Origin: MW101C3 sp943367595
GTDB taxonomy: Bacteria > Cyanobacteriota > Cyanobacteriia > PCC-6307 > Cyanobiaceae
NCBI GenBank assembly: GCA_943367595.1
Contig: CALRJS020000002.1
Span: 79,151-143,150, forward strand
Length of the DNA: 64,000 nt
Direction: 5' to 3'
A program made the translations under genes and the position numbers. Every line of letters begins with the position of its first letter. Position 1 is the stretch's first letter. The notes beneath the pieces are model-generated. The model did no database searches. It was not told the DNA's origin and worked only from the letters and a program-made list of their open reading frames with translations. Shown here piece by piece: positions 42,816-50,921 of this stretch.

Positions 42816-44003
42816 ATGGCCCTGCAACCAGCCGCCGGCGCCAGGGATCTCAATCCCGTTCAGGTGGGCGGCAACCGCCGCCTGCGCGAGCGTCTGGCGG
42901 AGGTCTATCGGCTCTGGGGCTACCAGGAGGTGGCGCCCCCGTCGGTGGAACGGCTCGACACCCTGCAGGCCGGCGGCGGCATCGCCGAGCAGGACGTGGT
43001 GCGCCTGGCGGCAGAAGAACCGCTGGGCCTGCGGCCTGAATTCACGGCCTCGATCGCCCGGGCGGCCTCCACACGCATGGCGTCTCGGCCACGGCCGCTG
43101 CGTCTGTGGGCGGAGGGTCCCACCTTCCGCGCTTTCGTGGGCGATGCGGGCGGGCAACGCATCAGTGAGCAACTGCAGAGCGGCGTGGAGCTGCTAGGGG
43201 TGCGCACGGCCTCCGCCGATGTGGAGCTGATCCGGCTGCTGCTGGCCTGCACCGAAACGATCGGGCTGGAGCCCAGCCACGAAGCCCAGCTGCTGGTGGG
43301 CCACCACGGGCTGCTCAGTGCCCTGCTCGAGCGCCTGCCCGCCCAGCACCGCACCGCCTGCCGCCGTGCCCTCACGGGCTTCGATCCGCTGGCCCTGGCC
43401 GCCATTCCACTGGAGCCGACGGATCAGGCGAAGCTGCAGGCCTTGCTGCGCCTGCGCGGGGAACCGGCCTGGGTGCTGAAGGAGCTGGAGCGGCACCTAG
43501 GGGCCAGCCAGCTGCTGGCGGAGCTGGCCACCACCCTGGAGCTGGTGCGTCCGGCGGCCGAGCGTCTGGGGGTGCAGCTGCAGCTGGATCCCAGCTTCCA
43601 GCCTCACTTCGATCTCTACGACGGCATCGTGCTCAAGCTGGTGTGTCGCGGCGCGGCGGCACCGGTGGATGTGGCCAGCGGCGGCCGCTACGACGCCCTG
43701 GTGGGTCGCTTCTGCGCCGATGCGGCCCTGGCCGCCGGCGTGGGTTTCGCCTTTTCGATCGAGGACATCCGCGAGCTGCTCAGCGGCACTCCCGGCAGCA
43801 AGGAAGCGGCCAGGCAGGCGGAGCGCCCGCTACTGGTGGCCTACAGCCACCCCGACGGACTCGCTGCCGCCCTGGAACGGCTCGATCAGCTCCATGCTCA
43901 GGGCCGCGCTGCCGAACTCCTGCCGGAGCCGCTCGGCTCGCACGCTGAGGCGGAGGTGGTGGCCTTCAGCCGCGACAGCCAAGGGCTGGAGTGGCTTGGC
44001 TGA
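42816..44003 (+). CDS. hisZ: ATP phosphoribosyltransferase regulatory subunit
   Basis: HisRS-like subunit needed by short-form HisG for the first step of histidine synthesis and its feedback control. 395 residues, class II synthetase fold: RLRERLAEVYRLWGYQEVAP (motif 1 area), FTASIARAASTRM, RAFVGDAGGQRISEQLQSGV, and FDLYDGIVLKLVCRG with SGGRYDALVGRFCADAALAA. Lacks a C-terminal anticodon-binding domain and the complete HisRS A motifs, so it is HisZ rather than hisS. Confidence 0.93.
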   Translation: MALQPAAGARDLNPVQVGGNRRLRERLAEVYRLWGYQEVAPPSVERLDTLQAGGGIAEQDVVRLAAEEPLGLRPEFTASIARAASTRMASRPRPLRLWAEGPTFRAFVGDAGGQRISEQLQSGVELLGVRTASADVELIRLLLACTETIGLEPSHEAQLLVGHHGLLSALLERLPAQHRTACRRALTGFDPLALAAIPLEPTDQAKLQALLRLRGEPAWVLKELERHLGASQLLAELATTLELVRPAAERLGVQLQLDPSFQPHFDLYDGIVLKLVCRGAAAPVDVASGGRYDALVGRFCADAALAAGVGFAFSIEDIRELLSGTPGSKEAARQAERPLLVAYSHPDGLAAALERLDQLHAQGRAAELLPEPLGSHAEAEVVAFSRDSQGLEWLG

Positions 44004-44060
44004 GCCGGAGGCAGGCCTGACGGATTTCTAGGATCGCGCCACGCTTGCGCCCGTCCTTTC

Positions 44061-44285
44061 ATGGCCCACACGATCCTCACCGACGTCTGCGAGGGCGTGG
44101 CCGATTGCGTGGATGCCTGTCCTGTGGCCTGCATCAAGCCGGGCTCCGGAGCCAACAGCAAGGGCACCTCCTTTTATTGGATCGAATTCGACACCTGCAT
44201 CGACTGCGGCATCTGCCTGCAGGTGTGCCCGGTGGAGGGGGCGATCGTGCCGGAGGAGCGGCCGGCCGAGCAACGGCGCAGCTGA
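44061..44285 (+). CDS. Bacterial-type 7Fe/8Fe ferredoxin
   Basis: 74 residues with eight cysteines: Cys10, 16, 20, 24 in VCEGVADCVDACPVACI and Cys46, 49, 52, 56 in CIDCGICLQVCPVEGA. The second motif is the classic CxxCxxCxxxCP. The first has x5/x3/x3 spacing; Cys16-x3-Cys20-x3-Cys24 matches Azotobacter FdI, and Cys10 sits two residues closer than its Cys8. A [3Fe-4S]/[4Fe-4S] or two [4Fe-4S] clusters are both possible. Three bases upstream of the cytochrome b gene, so probably co-transcribed. Confidence 0.92.
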   Translation: MAHTILTDVCEGVADCVDACPVACIKPGSGANSKGTSFYWIEFDTCIDCGICLQVCPVEGAIVPEERPAEQRRS

Positions 44286-44288
44286 GCA

Positions 44289-44915
44289 ATGGCGCGGCTG
44301 CGCAACGGCTCAGCTGAGGTGTCACCCTCCCGCCACCGGCATCCGCTCTGGACGCGGGTCTTCCACGGGTTCAACCTGGTGGTGCTGCTGGTGATGGCGG
44401 GCAGCGGCCTGCAGATCTACAACGCCCATCCCGTGTTCGGCGGTCGTGATGGTGCCACTGTGCCGGAGCTGTTCACCCTTGGCGGTTGGCTGGCCGGCGG
44501 CCGCGACTGGCACTTCGGCTTCATGGGCCTCTACGCCCTGAACCTTGGGCTCTGGATCGCCCTGCTGATCCAGCGGCGTCGTGCACGGCTGGTGCAGAGC
44601 AGTGATCTGGCCACGCTGACTGCCAGTTCGAATCTGGGCAAGCGACGCCTGGCCGCGCACCGGCTGATCTACACCTTGATGCTGGTCCTGCTGGCCTTCG
44701 CTCTGATCACGGGCCTGGCGATGTACAAGCCGGCTCAGTTCTGGTGGCTGTCGGGCCTGTTCAGCTTCGGGGAACTGTTCGGTGCCACCAGCTGGCACAC
44801 CTTGCGTGTGGCTCACCTCACCACGATTCCCGCCATCGCTCTGCTCACCCTGGCCCATGCCGCCCTCTCCTGGCGCATTGGAGGATGGCGGCTCTGGCGC
44901 TCGATGATCGCTTGA
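44289..44915 (+). CDS. Membrane di-heme cytochrome b (b561/thiosulfate-reductase gamma-like)
   Basis: 208 residues with four membrane helices: FNLVVLLVMAGSGLQIY, FMGLYALNLGLWIALLI, LIYTLMLVLLAFALITGLAM and LTTIPAIALLTLAHAALSW. Candidate heme ligands are His26 (RVFHGFN), His75 (DWHFGF), His124 (AAHRLIY), His170/176 (SWHTLRVAHL) and His190. Such subunits pass electrons between the quinone pool and a periplasmic oxidoreductase. The gene overlaps the molybdopterin enzyme gene by 31 bp, so the two proteins almost certainly work together, in the manner of MsrQ-MsrP although the cytochrome is not MsrQ. Confidence 0.88.
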   Translation: MARLRNGSAEVSPSRHRHPLWTRVFHGFNLVVLLVMAGSGLQIYNAHPVFGGRDGATVPELFTLGGWLAGGRDWHFGFMGLYALNLGLWIALLIQRRRARLVQSSDLATLTASSNLGKRRLAAHRLIYTLMLVLLAFALITGLAMYKPAQFWWLSGLFSFGELFGATSWHTLRVAHLTTIPAIALLTLAHAALSWRIGGWRLWRSMIA

Positions 44916-45625
44916 CACCCGAGAGCCCCTGGCTGACCCGCCGGCACTTGCTCGGCCTCGCTTACAGCAGCGGGGCTCCCTTGCTGCTCGGCGGCTGCGC
45001 TCTCAATCGCTTCAGCGAGCAGGTGGGGAAGGCCACCCAGCCGTTCAATGAGCGCCTAGAAGCGTTGCTGCAGGGGAAGGGCAAGGTGCCTGAATTTCGC
45101 CGCGATCAGGTGGATCCGGCGGCCTTGCTGGTGAACAGCTTCAATGGCGTGCCGCGGCTGGATCCTGCGCGCTACCGCTTGCGCGTTGAGGGGCTGGTGC
45201 GCCAACCGCTGCAGCTGAATCTGGCCGATCTGGCCGCTCTACCCCAGCACGAGATCACCATCCGCCATGTGTGCGTGGAGGGTTGGGCAGCGATCGTGTC
45301 CTGGTCGGGGGTGCGCCTCGCCGATGTGCTGGCGTTGGCTGGATTGTCCAGCCTGGGCGGCTACGTGGCGATCGAATCGGCTGATCAGTTCTTCACCACC
45401 TGGGACATCGCTTCCGCGCTGCATCCCCAGACCCTGCTGGCCACCGGCATGAACGGCGCGCCGCTGCCGGTGGTGAACGGAGCCCCCGTGCGCCTCGCCT
45501 CTCCGATCAAGCTGGGCTACAAGCTCAGCAAGTGGGTGACGGGGGTGGAGGTGATCAGCTTCCTCGATCCATTGCGGTGCGGCACCTGGGAAGACAATGG
45601 CTACGAATGGTTTGCCGGGCTCTGA
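44885..45625 (+). CDS. Sulfite-oxidase-family molybdopterin oxidoreductase (MsrP/YedY-like) with Tat/lipoprotein signal
   Basis: 246 residues from ATG 44885. N-terminus has twin arginines (LTRRHLLGLA, Arg19-20), then a hydrophobic stretch and a lipobox-like LLLGGCAL (Cys38), suggesting Tat export and lipid anchoring. The molybdopterin domain has the Mo-ligand Cys130 in IRHVCVEGWAAIVSW, plus GAPVRLASPIKLGYKLSKWV and GTWEDNGYEWFAGL, matching the MsrP/YedY catalytic domain. It lacks the C-terminal dimerisation domain of true sulfite oxidases. Substrate unknown; methionine sulfoxide or another S- or N-oxide is plausible. Confidence 0.9.
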   Translation: MAALALDDRLTPESPWLTRRHLLGLAYSSGAPLLLGGCALNRFSEQVGKATQPFNERLEALLQGKGKVPEFRRDQVDPAALLVNSFNGVPRLDPARYRLRVEGLVRQPLQLNLADLAALPQHEITIRHVCVEGWAAIVSWSGVRLADVLALAGLSSLGGYVAIESADQFFTTWDIASALHPQTLLATGMNGAPLPVVNGAPVRLASPIKLGYKLSKWVTGVEVISFLDPLRCGTWEDNGYEWFAGL

Positions 45626-45641
45626 GCTGGAGCTCTGTGAA

Positions 45642-45780
45642 GGAATTCAGTGTCTGAATTGAGTGCCGGAATGAAGTGGTGGATGTTGGTTGTGAAATTC
45701 CGCGATGGTATTGAGTGATGAAGTTCGTGATGGAATTCGGTGACTCAATTCGGTGATGGAGCTTTGTGATGCCATTCCTT
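45642..45780. repeat. Degenerate 12-14-bp tandem repeats
   Basis: About eleven imperfect copies of a unit near GGAATTCGGTGAT (examples: GGAATTCAGTGTCT, GGTATTGAGTGAT, GGAATTCGGTGACT, CAATTCGGTGAT). The block is AT-richer than its surroundings and fills the gap between the Mo-enzyme gene and the PEP-CTERM-like gene. No coding potential seen. Confidence 0.75.
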
Positions 45781-45794
45781 GGATGAAAGCACCA

Positions 45795-46505
45795 TCAGAG
45801 GCCCTTCCCAACTTGCTTCTGATGCACGATGTAACTCCGTTGCTGACCCTGCCTCTGCTGCTGAATGCGATGCCTCACCTTCCTGCTATATCCAAAGGCA
45901 GCAGCCGCCCCAAGCAAGGGCAGTGGGCCGGGCACCTCGGCAGGAGTGGGGTCGGCAACGGCTTCAAACCTGACCGGGCCAGCAATGAGGCCCTCGGGAA
46001 GAGGGTTGCGTCTGGTTGGCGGCACTGGTGCCCAGATCCCAGAAATAACACCCAACCTGAGAGGCACGGGCTGTTCGAGGGGAGTGAGTCGCGCAAAGCG
46101 CAGCAAACCAAGAGGAGGCTCCCCAACAGTTGGAGAGGGGAGGAGACCAGTCCAAATGATGTTGTTAAACGGCTCTGTTGGAACCGCCTTCAGAATGATG
46201 TCGCCGTTGCTCGTGCTGAATCCACCGTCTCCCAACGCTGCTGAGGATTCAAACGTGTAGGCACCAAGTGTTTGCGCTGGCCCACTGGTGATGGATACAC
46301 TCACAGGTGGGTCTGTCTGAAAATCGGTGTTATCCGCGAGGCCGGTGATCAGGCCTGTGATTGTTTGGCCAGAATCAGTGAAGGAGAAGGAGAAAGAGAG
46401 TGCTGAAGCGGGAGCTGGAGCCAGAACCGGGAACCCCGCCATGCAAATTCCCGCAAGCCAACTCAATTGTTTACGCGAGATACCAACTGACAACAACCCT
46501 TTCAT
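45795..46505 (-). CDS. Secreted protein with a PEP-CTERM-like C-terminal sorting signal
   Basis: 236 residues from ATG 46505. Signal peptide (LSWLAGICMAGFPVLAPAPASA) then a beta-rich, Ser/Thr/Pro/Gly-rich domain (LSFSFSFTDSGQTITGLITG). Near the C-terminus is VPGPLPLLGAAAAFGYSRKV followed by RHRI (residues about 191-214): a Pro-rich motif, hydrophobic helix and basic cluster, as in the PGPLP variant of PEP-CTERM signals processed by exosortases. Unusually, 22 more residues follow, Gln-rich and ending QVGKGL. Base composition is lower in GC than neighbours. Function probably surface-related; unknown. Confidence 0.75.
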   Translation of the reverse strand: MKGLLSVGISRKQLSWLAGICMAGFPVLAPAPASALSFSFSFTDSGQTITGLITGLADNTDFQTDPPVSVSITSGPAQTLGAYTFESSAALGDGGFSTSNGDIILKAVPTEPFNNIIWTGLLPSPTVGEPPLGLLRFARLTPLEQPVPLRLGVISGIWAPVPPTRRNPLPEGLIAGPVRFEAVADPTPAEVPGPLPLLGAAAAFGYSRKVRHRIQQQRQGQQRSYIVHQKQVGKGL

Positions 46506-47109
46506 TGCGCTGCGCCAATGAACCAAATTTTTTCATCATACCAGCATCACCTTTTTCTGCAAAGTCCCATTGCTACACTGAAACACTGCACTGTGCTCCC
46601 ACCCAAGGGCAGAAGGGTCCCCACTTCCCACTGGACCCCGCGTTCGCGACACATGAACAGCAAGGTTCAACAGCGGGATGCAAGAGTGCGGTCAGTGCCC
46701 AGCCAGGCCAACAAGAGCGGATCGAGGCTCAAGCCCCCTCGTGCCTGCTGTCGTTGTTCAGGCGTTCCTGGCCCTTTGTCGATCGCTACCTGTGACCGGG
46801 GCTGTTCGGATTGCTTTGGCTGAACCCTCCCATCCAGCGTGATTGAAGTGGCGTCTCGTGTTTTGGGCGGCTGACGCCTTCGGCTCCCATACCCTCAGAT
46901 GTCCGAGGTCTGTCGTCTCGCCGAACCCCCCGGAGCTCACCCAGAACGAGGGCCCGACAGCGGCTCGGTCGACACTCCTCGTGCCTGCTCGCACCCCTGC
47001 CTCGCGTAGCTCCACGCTGCTGCCACCCCAAGGGTTCGGAGACCCCTCCCTGCCACGTCTTGAGCCGGTCCAGGGGGATCCCTAAGGTCACCTCAGTGAC
47101 TCAACTGCC
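46506..47109. other. 604-bp gap without a recognisable gene
   Basis: Between the divergent PEP-CTERM-like gene and htpG. Short frames exist on both strands but none has a plausible start, composition or homology. The first 100 bp are AT-rich (probable promoter of the secreted protein). The 13-mer CCTCGTGCCTGCT occurs twice (about 46738 and 46977). The last 60 bp must hold the htpG promoter. No RNA gene was recognised. Confidence 0.6.
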
Positions 47110-48999
47110 ATGACGGTGCTGGAACAGGGCCAGATTCAGATCCACACCGAGAACATCTTTCCGATCATCAAGAAGGCCGTGTATTCCGGCCATGAGGTGT
47201 TCCTGCGGGAACTGGTGAGCAATGGAGTGGATGCCATCAGCAAGCGCCGCATGGCGGCGATGGCCGGAGATTGCAGCGAGGGTGAAGAAGGCCGGATTCA
47301 GATCCGCATCGATCGCGAAGCCAAGACCCTCACCATCAGTGACAACGGCATCGGCATGACGGCCGATGAGGTGAAGCGCTACATCAACCAGGTGGCCTTC
47401 TCCAGTGCCGAAGAATTCCTGGAGAAATACAAACGGGAAGACGATGCCATCATCGGCCATTTCGGCCTCGGCTTCTACTCCAGCTTCATGGTGGCGGCCA
47501 AGGTGGAGCTGGTGAGCCTGAGTGCTCGCCCCGATTCAGAGGCCGTGCGCTGGAGTTGCGACGGCTCCCCCAACTTCAGCCTCGAATCGGGCGAGCGCAG
47601 CGAGCCTGGCACTGATGTGATCCTGCACCTGCAGGAGGAGGAGATGGAATATATCGAGCCGTCCCGCATCCGTTCGCTGATCACCACCTACTGCGACTTC
47701 CTGCCGGTGGAAGTGCAGCTGGAAGGTGAAACAGTCAACAAGCGGCTGGCACCGTGGCGCCAGAGCGCCCGCGACCTCACCGACAACGACTACATCGAGC
47801 TCTACCGCTACCTCTACCCCTTCCAGGGTGATCCGCTGCTCTGGGTGCACCTCAACACCGACTACCCCTACAACCTGCAGGGCATCCTCTACTTTCCCAA
47901 GCTCACGGGCCGTGGCGATTGGGAGAAAGGCGAAATTCGCCTCTACTGCAACCAGGTGTTCGTCAGCGATTCGATCAAGGAGGTGGTGCCTCGCTACCTC
48001 CTGCCTCTGCGCGGTGTGATCGACTCCCCCGACATCCCCCTCAACGTCAGCCGCTCCGCTCTGCAGACCGACCGGCGCGTGCGCTCGATCGGCGGCTTCG
48101 TGGCCAAGAAGGTGGGGGATCGGCTCAAGCAGCTCCAGAAGGACGAACCCAGCCGCTACGCGGAGATCTGGGAGGGCATCGCCCCCTTCATCAAGATCGG
48201 CGCCATGGAAGACGACAAGTTCGCCGAGCAGGTGGCGGATCTCGTGCTGTTCGGCACCACCGCCGCTGCTGCCGACCCCGAGCCGATCGCCGTTGGTGGC
48301 AAGGCGTTCACCACCCTCGCTGCCTACCGCAGCCGTCTGTCGCCTGAGAACGACAAGCGCATTCTCTATTGCACCGATGAGGCCGGCCAGGCCGGTGCCC
48401 TGGCGCTCTGGCAGGGCCAGGGAGCAGAAGTGCTTCTGGCTGATGCCCTGATCGATGCCCAGTTCATCCCCTGGCTGGAGGCACGCCACGAGGAGCTCAC
48501 CTTCCGCCGCGTCGACGCCGAACTGGACGACAGCCTGCAGGAGAAGGAGAGCGAGCTCAGTGATTCCCAAGGGAAGGACAGCTCCGAGCAGCTGCGCAGC
48601 CTCTTCAAGCAGGCCCTGGGCAACGACAAGGTGACCATCCAGGTGCAGGCCCTCAAGGGGGAGAGCGCCCCGGCGGCCCTGATCCTGTTGCCGGAGCAGA
48701 TGCGGCGCATCAATGACATGGGCGCCTTCATGGAGCAACGGCTGCCCGGCCTGCCCGACCACCACGTGCTGCTGATCAACCGCCGCCATGCCCTGGTGGA
48801 AGGGCTGCTCAAGCTGTCCGCCGGCGCCGTGATCACCGGGGGCGGCAGCTCCCCCAGCCAGCAGCTCGCCGACGACCTCAGCCGTCACATCTACGAGCTG
48901 GCCCGGCTTTCGGTGGGAGGCCTGGAACCCAACGAGCTGGCGGGCTTCCAGCAGCGCAGCTCCAACCTGATGGGTCGCCTCATGGAGCGGGGCCTCTGA
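47110..48999 (+). CDS. htpG: Hsp90 chaperone HtpG
   Basis: 629 residues. N-terminal GHKL ATPase: FLRELVSNGVDAISKRRMAA (Asn box), TISDNGIGMTADEVKRYINQ and IIGHFGLGFYSSFMVAAKVE. Middle domain has IPLNVSRSALQTDRRVRSIG with the catalytic-loop Arg. The C-terminal dimerisation domain lacks the eukaryotic MEEVD. Heat- and stress-related chaperone, cytosolic. Confidence 0.97.
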   Translation: MTVLEQGQIQIHTENIFPIIKKAVYSGHEVFLRELVSNGVDAISKRRMAAMAGDCSEGEEGRIQIRIDREAKTLTISDNGIGMTADEVKRYINQVAFSSAEEFLEKYKREDDAIIGHFGLGFYSSFMVAAKVELVSLSARPDSEAVRWSCDGSPNFSLESGERSEPGTDVILHLQEEEMEYIEPSRIRSLITTYCDFLPVEVQLEGETVNKRLAPWRQSARDLTDNDYIELYRYLYPFQGDPLLWVHLNTDYPYNLQGILYFPKLTGRGDWEKGEIRLYCNQVFVSDSIKEVVPRYLLPLRGVIDSPDIPLNVSRSALQTDRRVRSIGGFVAKKVGDRLKQLQKDEPSRYAEIWEGIAPFIKIGAMEDDKFAEQVADLVLFGTTAAAADPEPIAVGGKAFTTLAAYRSRLSPENDKRILYCTDEAGQAGALALWQGQGAEVLLADALIDAQFIPWLEARHEELTFRRVDAELDDSLQEKESELSDSQGKDSSEQLRSLFKQALGNDKVTIQVQALKGESAPAALILLPEQMRRINDMGAFMEQRLPGLPDHHVLLINRRHALVEGLLKLSAGAVITGGGSSPSQQLADDLSRHIYELARLSVGGLEPNELAGFQQRSSNLMGRLMERGL

Positions 49000-49071
49000 G
49001 GCCTCGCCTCCTCTTTGCTAGATTCGCCCCTTCGGGCCTGGCCCGTTTGTCATTTTCAGCAGCTGAACGTC

Positions 49072-49308
49072 ATGTCCCGGGTTTGCCAACTCACCGGTAA
49101 GCGTGCCAACAACGGCATGGCGGTCAGCCATTCCCACGTGCGCACCAAAAAGCTCCAGCAGGTGAATCTGCAGGAGCGCCGCCTGTGGTGGGCCGAAGGC
49201 AACCGCTGGGTGAAGCTGCGCGTGGCCACCCGCACCCTTCGCACCATCCAGAAGAAGGGTCTGGGCGCCTACGCCCGCGAACTGGGCATCAACCTGGCCA
49301 AAATCTGA
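49072..49308 (+). CDS. rpmB: 50S ribosomal protein L28
   Basis: 78 residues, MSRVCQLTGKRANNGMAVSH, with HVRTKKLQQVNLQERRLWW and the basic C-terminus typical of L28. Starts 72 bp after htpG. Confidence 0.97.
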   Translation: MSRVCQLTGKRANNGMAVSHSHVRTKKLQQVNLQERRLWWAEGNRWVKLRVATRTLRTIQKKGLGAYARELGINLAKI

Positions 49309-49327
49309 GCCGGTTCGTTCCGGTTCA

Positions 49328-49900
49328 GTGAAGCGTCGACAACTCCTGCAGGCTTCCGTCCTGTTTGCTTTTGCTTGGCTGGCACGTCCGCGTGAGGCCA
49401 CAGCAATGGGTGGAACCCTGCCGGAGCTCGACCGTCCAGCCCCACCTTTTCGTTTGCCGGCCTTCACGGCCGATCAGCCTGAAGCCACCACCCTCGGACT
49501 TGAAGATTTCCGCGGCCGCTGGCTCGTGCTCTACTTCTATCCCAAGGATTTCACCGGCGGTTGCACGCTGGAAGCGCGAGGCTTTCAGAACGATCTGGCC
49601 CGCTTCCACAGCCTTCATGCTGAGGTGGTGGGAATCAGTGCCGATGCACTCGATGATCACGCTGCCTTCTGCGACAGCGAGGGATTGGCCTTTCCGCTGC
49701 TTTCCGACCCAGGTGGCAAGGTCAGCCAGCTTTACGGCTCCTGGCTGCCTCCTTTTTCCCAGCGTCACACGTTTCTGATCGATCCTGAAGGCGCGCTGCG
49801 GGCCCGCTGGGTGGCGGTGCGCCCCAGTGGCCACAGCCAGGAAGTGCTCGATGAACTCGAGCGGCTGCGTCAGCTTCCCAGCGGTTCACTCACCACCTGA
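49328..49900 (+). CDS. Peroxiredoxin, BCP/PrxQ type, exported
   Basis: 190 residues with a GTG start at 49328. N-terminal signal-like stretch MKRRQLLQASVLFAFAWLAR with cleavage around ATA-MG, possibly Tat- or Sec-exported to the thylakoid lumen or periplasm. Peroxidatic Cys79 in YPKDFTGGCTLEARGFQ; the usual PrxQ resolving Cys five residues later is Arg84, but Cys115 (HAAFCDSEGL) could serve, as in the alpha-3 subtype. The gene starts 19 bp after rpmB. Confidence 0.9.
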   Translation: MKRRQLLQASVLFAFAWLARPREATAMGGTLPELDRPAPPFRLPAFTADQPEATTLGLEDFRGRWLVLYFYPKDFTGGCTLEARGFQNDLARFHSLHAEVVGISADALDDHAAFCDSEGLAFPLLSDPGGKVSQLYGSWLPPFSQRHTFLIDPEGALRARWVAVRPSGHSQEVLDELERLRQLPSGSLTT

Positions 49901-49939
49901 TGAAGGAGTGGATCTGCTGAGCTCCCTGCAGCATGGGTC

Positions 49940-50878
49940 ATGGTTTGTGCTCGCGCCGTTTCAGGTGGCACGTCCGGCTCGGCCATGCCACCGTGCCAGG
50001 ACCTCAACATTCGGTTGACGTCTCGCGCAGGAAACAGCAGCGTTCAGCTGCACCCCGATTCTCTCTCCGTGCCTGAGAGCCTCGCCCTGATCACTGCGAT
50101 CGTCGTTCCGTTCATCTTCAAGCTGGTGGGCGCCGTCGCCCTCTGGATTGCTGGGGGCTGGCTCATCACCCTGGCCGTGCGCCTGTTGCGCAGCTCTCTG
50201 CGCCACAGCAGCCTCGACGCGACGGTGGTGTCCTACCTGCTCAACATCCTCGCAGCGGTGCTGCGGGTGATCCTGGTGGTGGCCATCCTTGGCTTCTTCG
50301 GCATTGAAACGGCCAGCTTCGCTGCACTGCTGGCCGGTGCAGGCGTGGCCATCGGTGCGGCCTGGAGCGGGATGCTCGGCAACTTCGCCGCCGGGGTGTT
50401 CCTGCAGATCTTCCGCCCCTTCAGCGTGGGCGATTTCATCACAGCTGCCGGCGTCACGGGCACTGTGGAGGAAATCGGCATGTTCGTGAGCTCGGTGCTC
50501 TCTCCCGACAATGTCCGCAACATCATTCCCAACGGCAAGCTCTTCAGCGACAACATCCAGAACTATTCCGTGCATCCGTTCCGACGGGTGGAACTGGTGG
50601 CCCAGCTCGACAACAGCGCCGATGTGGCCCGTGCCGTGGCCCTGCTCAAGGAGGGCCTCAAGAGCATTCCCAACCAGTACGACGGCATGCCGGGAGATGT
50701 GGAGGTGCTGGAGTTCACTGAGCGCGGCCCGAAACTTGCCGTTCGCCCCTACACCCACACGGACAACTACTGGCAGGTCTACTTCGACACCAACCGCATG
50801 ATCGTGGATGTGCTGGGCAGCAATGGCTTCCCGGTGCCGAGCATCCCGCTGGCAATGGCCGCTCCTTCCAGCAACTAG
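49940..50878 (+). CDS. Small-conductance mechanosensitive channel (MscS family)
   Basis: 312 residues. Membrane helices IVVPFIFKLVGAVALWIAGG, ILAAVLRVILVVAILGFFGI and the pore helix SFAALLAGAGVAIGAAWSGM, followed by NFAAGVFLQIFRPFSVGDFI and the beta domain (TGTVEEIGMFVSS, NIIPNGKLFSDNIQNYS). Releases osmolytes on hypo-osmotic shock. The start is uncertain: ATG 49940 or 49985, since the first 45 residues are not membrane-like. Confidence 0.93.
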   Translation: MVCARAVSGGTSGSAMPPCQDLNIRLTSRAGNSSVQLHPDSLSVPESLALITAIVVPFIFKLVGAVALWIAGGWLITLAVRLLRSSLRHSSLDATVVSYLLNILAAVLRVILVVAILGFFGIETASFAALLAGAGVAIGAAWSGMLGNFAAGVFLQIFRPFSVGDFITAAGVTGTVEEIGMFVSSVLSPDNVRNIIPNGKLFSDNIQNYSVHPFRRVELVAQLDNSADVARAVALLKEGLKSIPNQYDGMPGDVEVLEFTERGPKLAVRPYTHTDNYWQVYFDTNRMIVDVLGSNGFPVPSIPLAMAAPSSN

Positions 50879-50891
50879 CAGGTTGTGGTCT

Positions 50892-50919
50892 CTGGCCGCT
50901 GATCACCCTCTGCGGCCAG
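50892..50919. terminator. Hairpin downstream of the MscS gene
   Basis: CTGGCCGC (50892-50899) pairs with GCGGCCAG (50912-50919), an 8-bp GC stem with a 12-base loop, 14 bp after the channel stop. No U-tract follows, so it is a weak terminator or 3' stabiliser. Confidence 0.4.
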
Positions 50920-50921
50920 GC

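Noticed and set aside
46518..46823. Plus-strand frame of 101 codons in the gap before htpG
   Set aside because: No signal, domain or coding bias; overlaps the likely promoter of the secreted protein.
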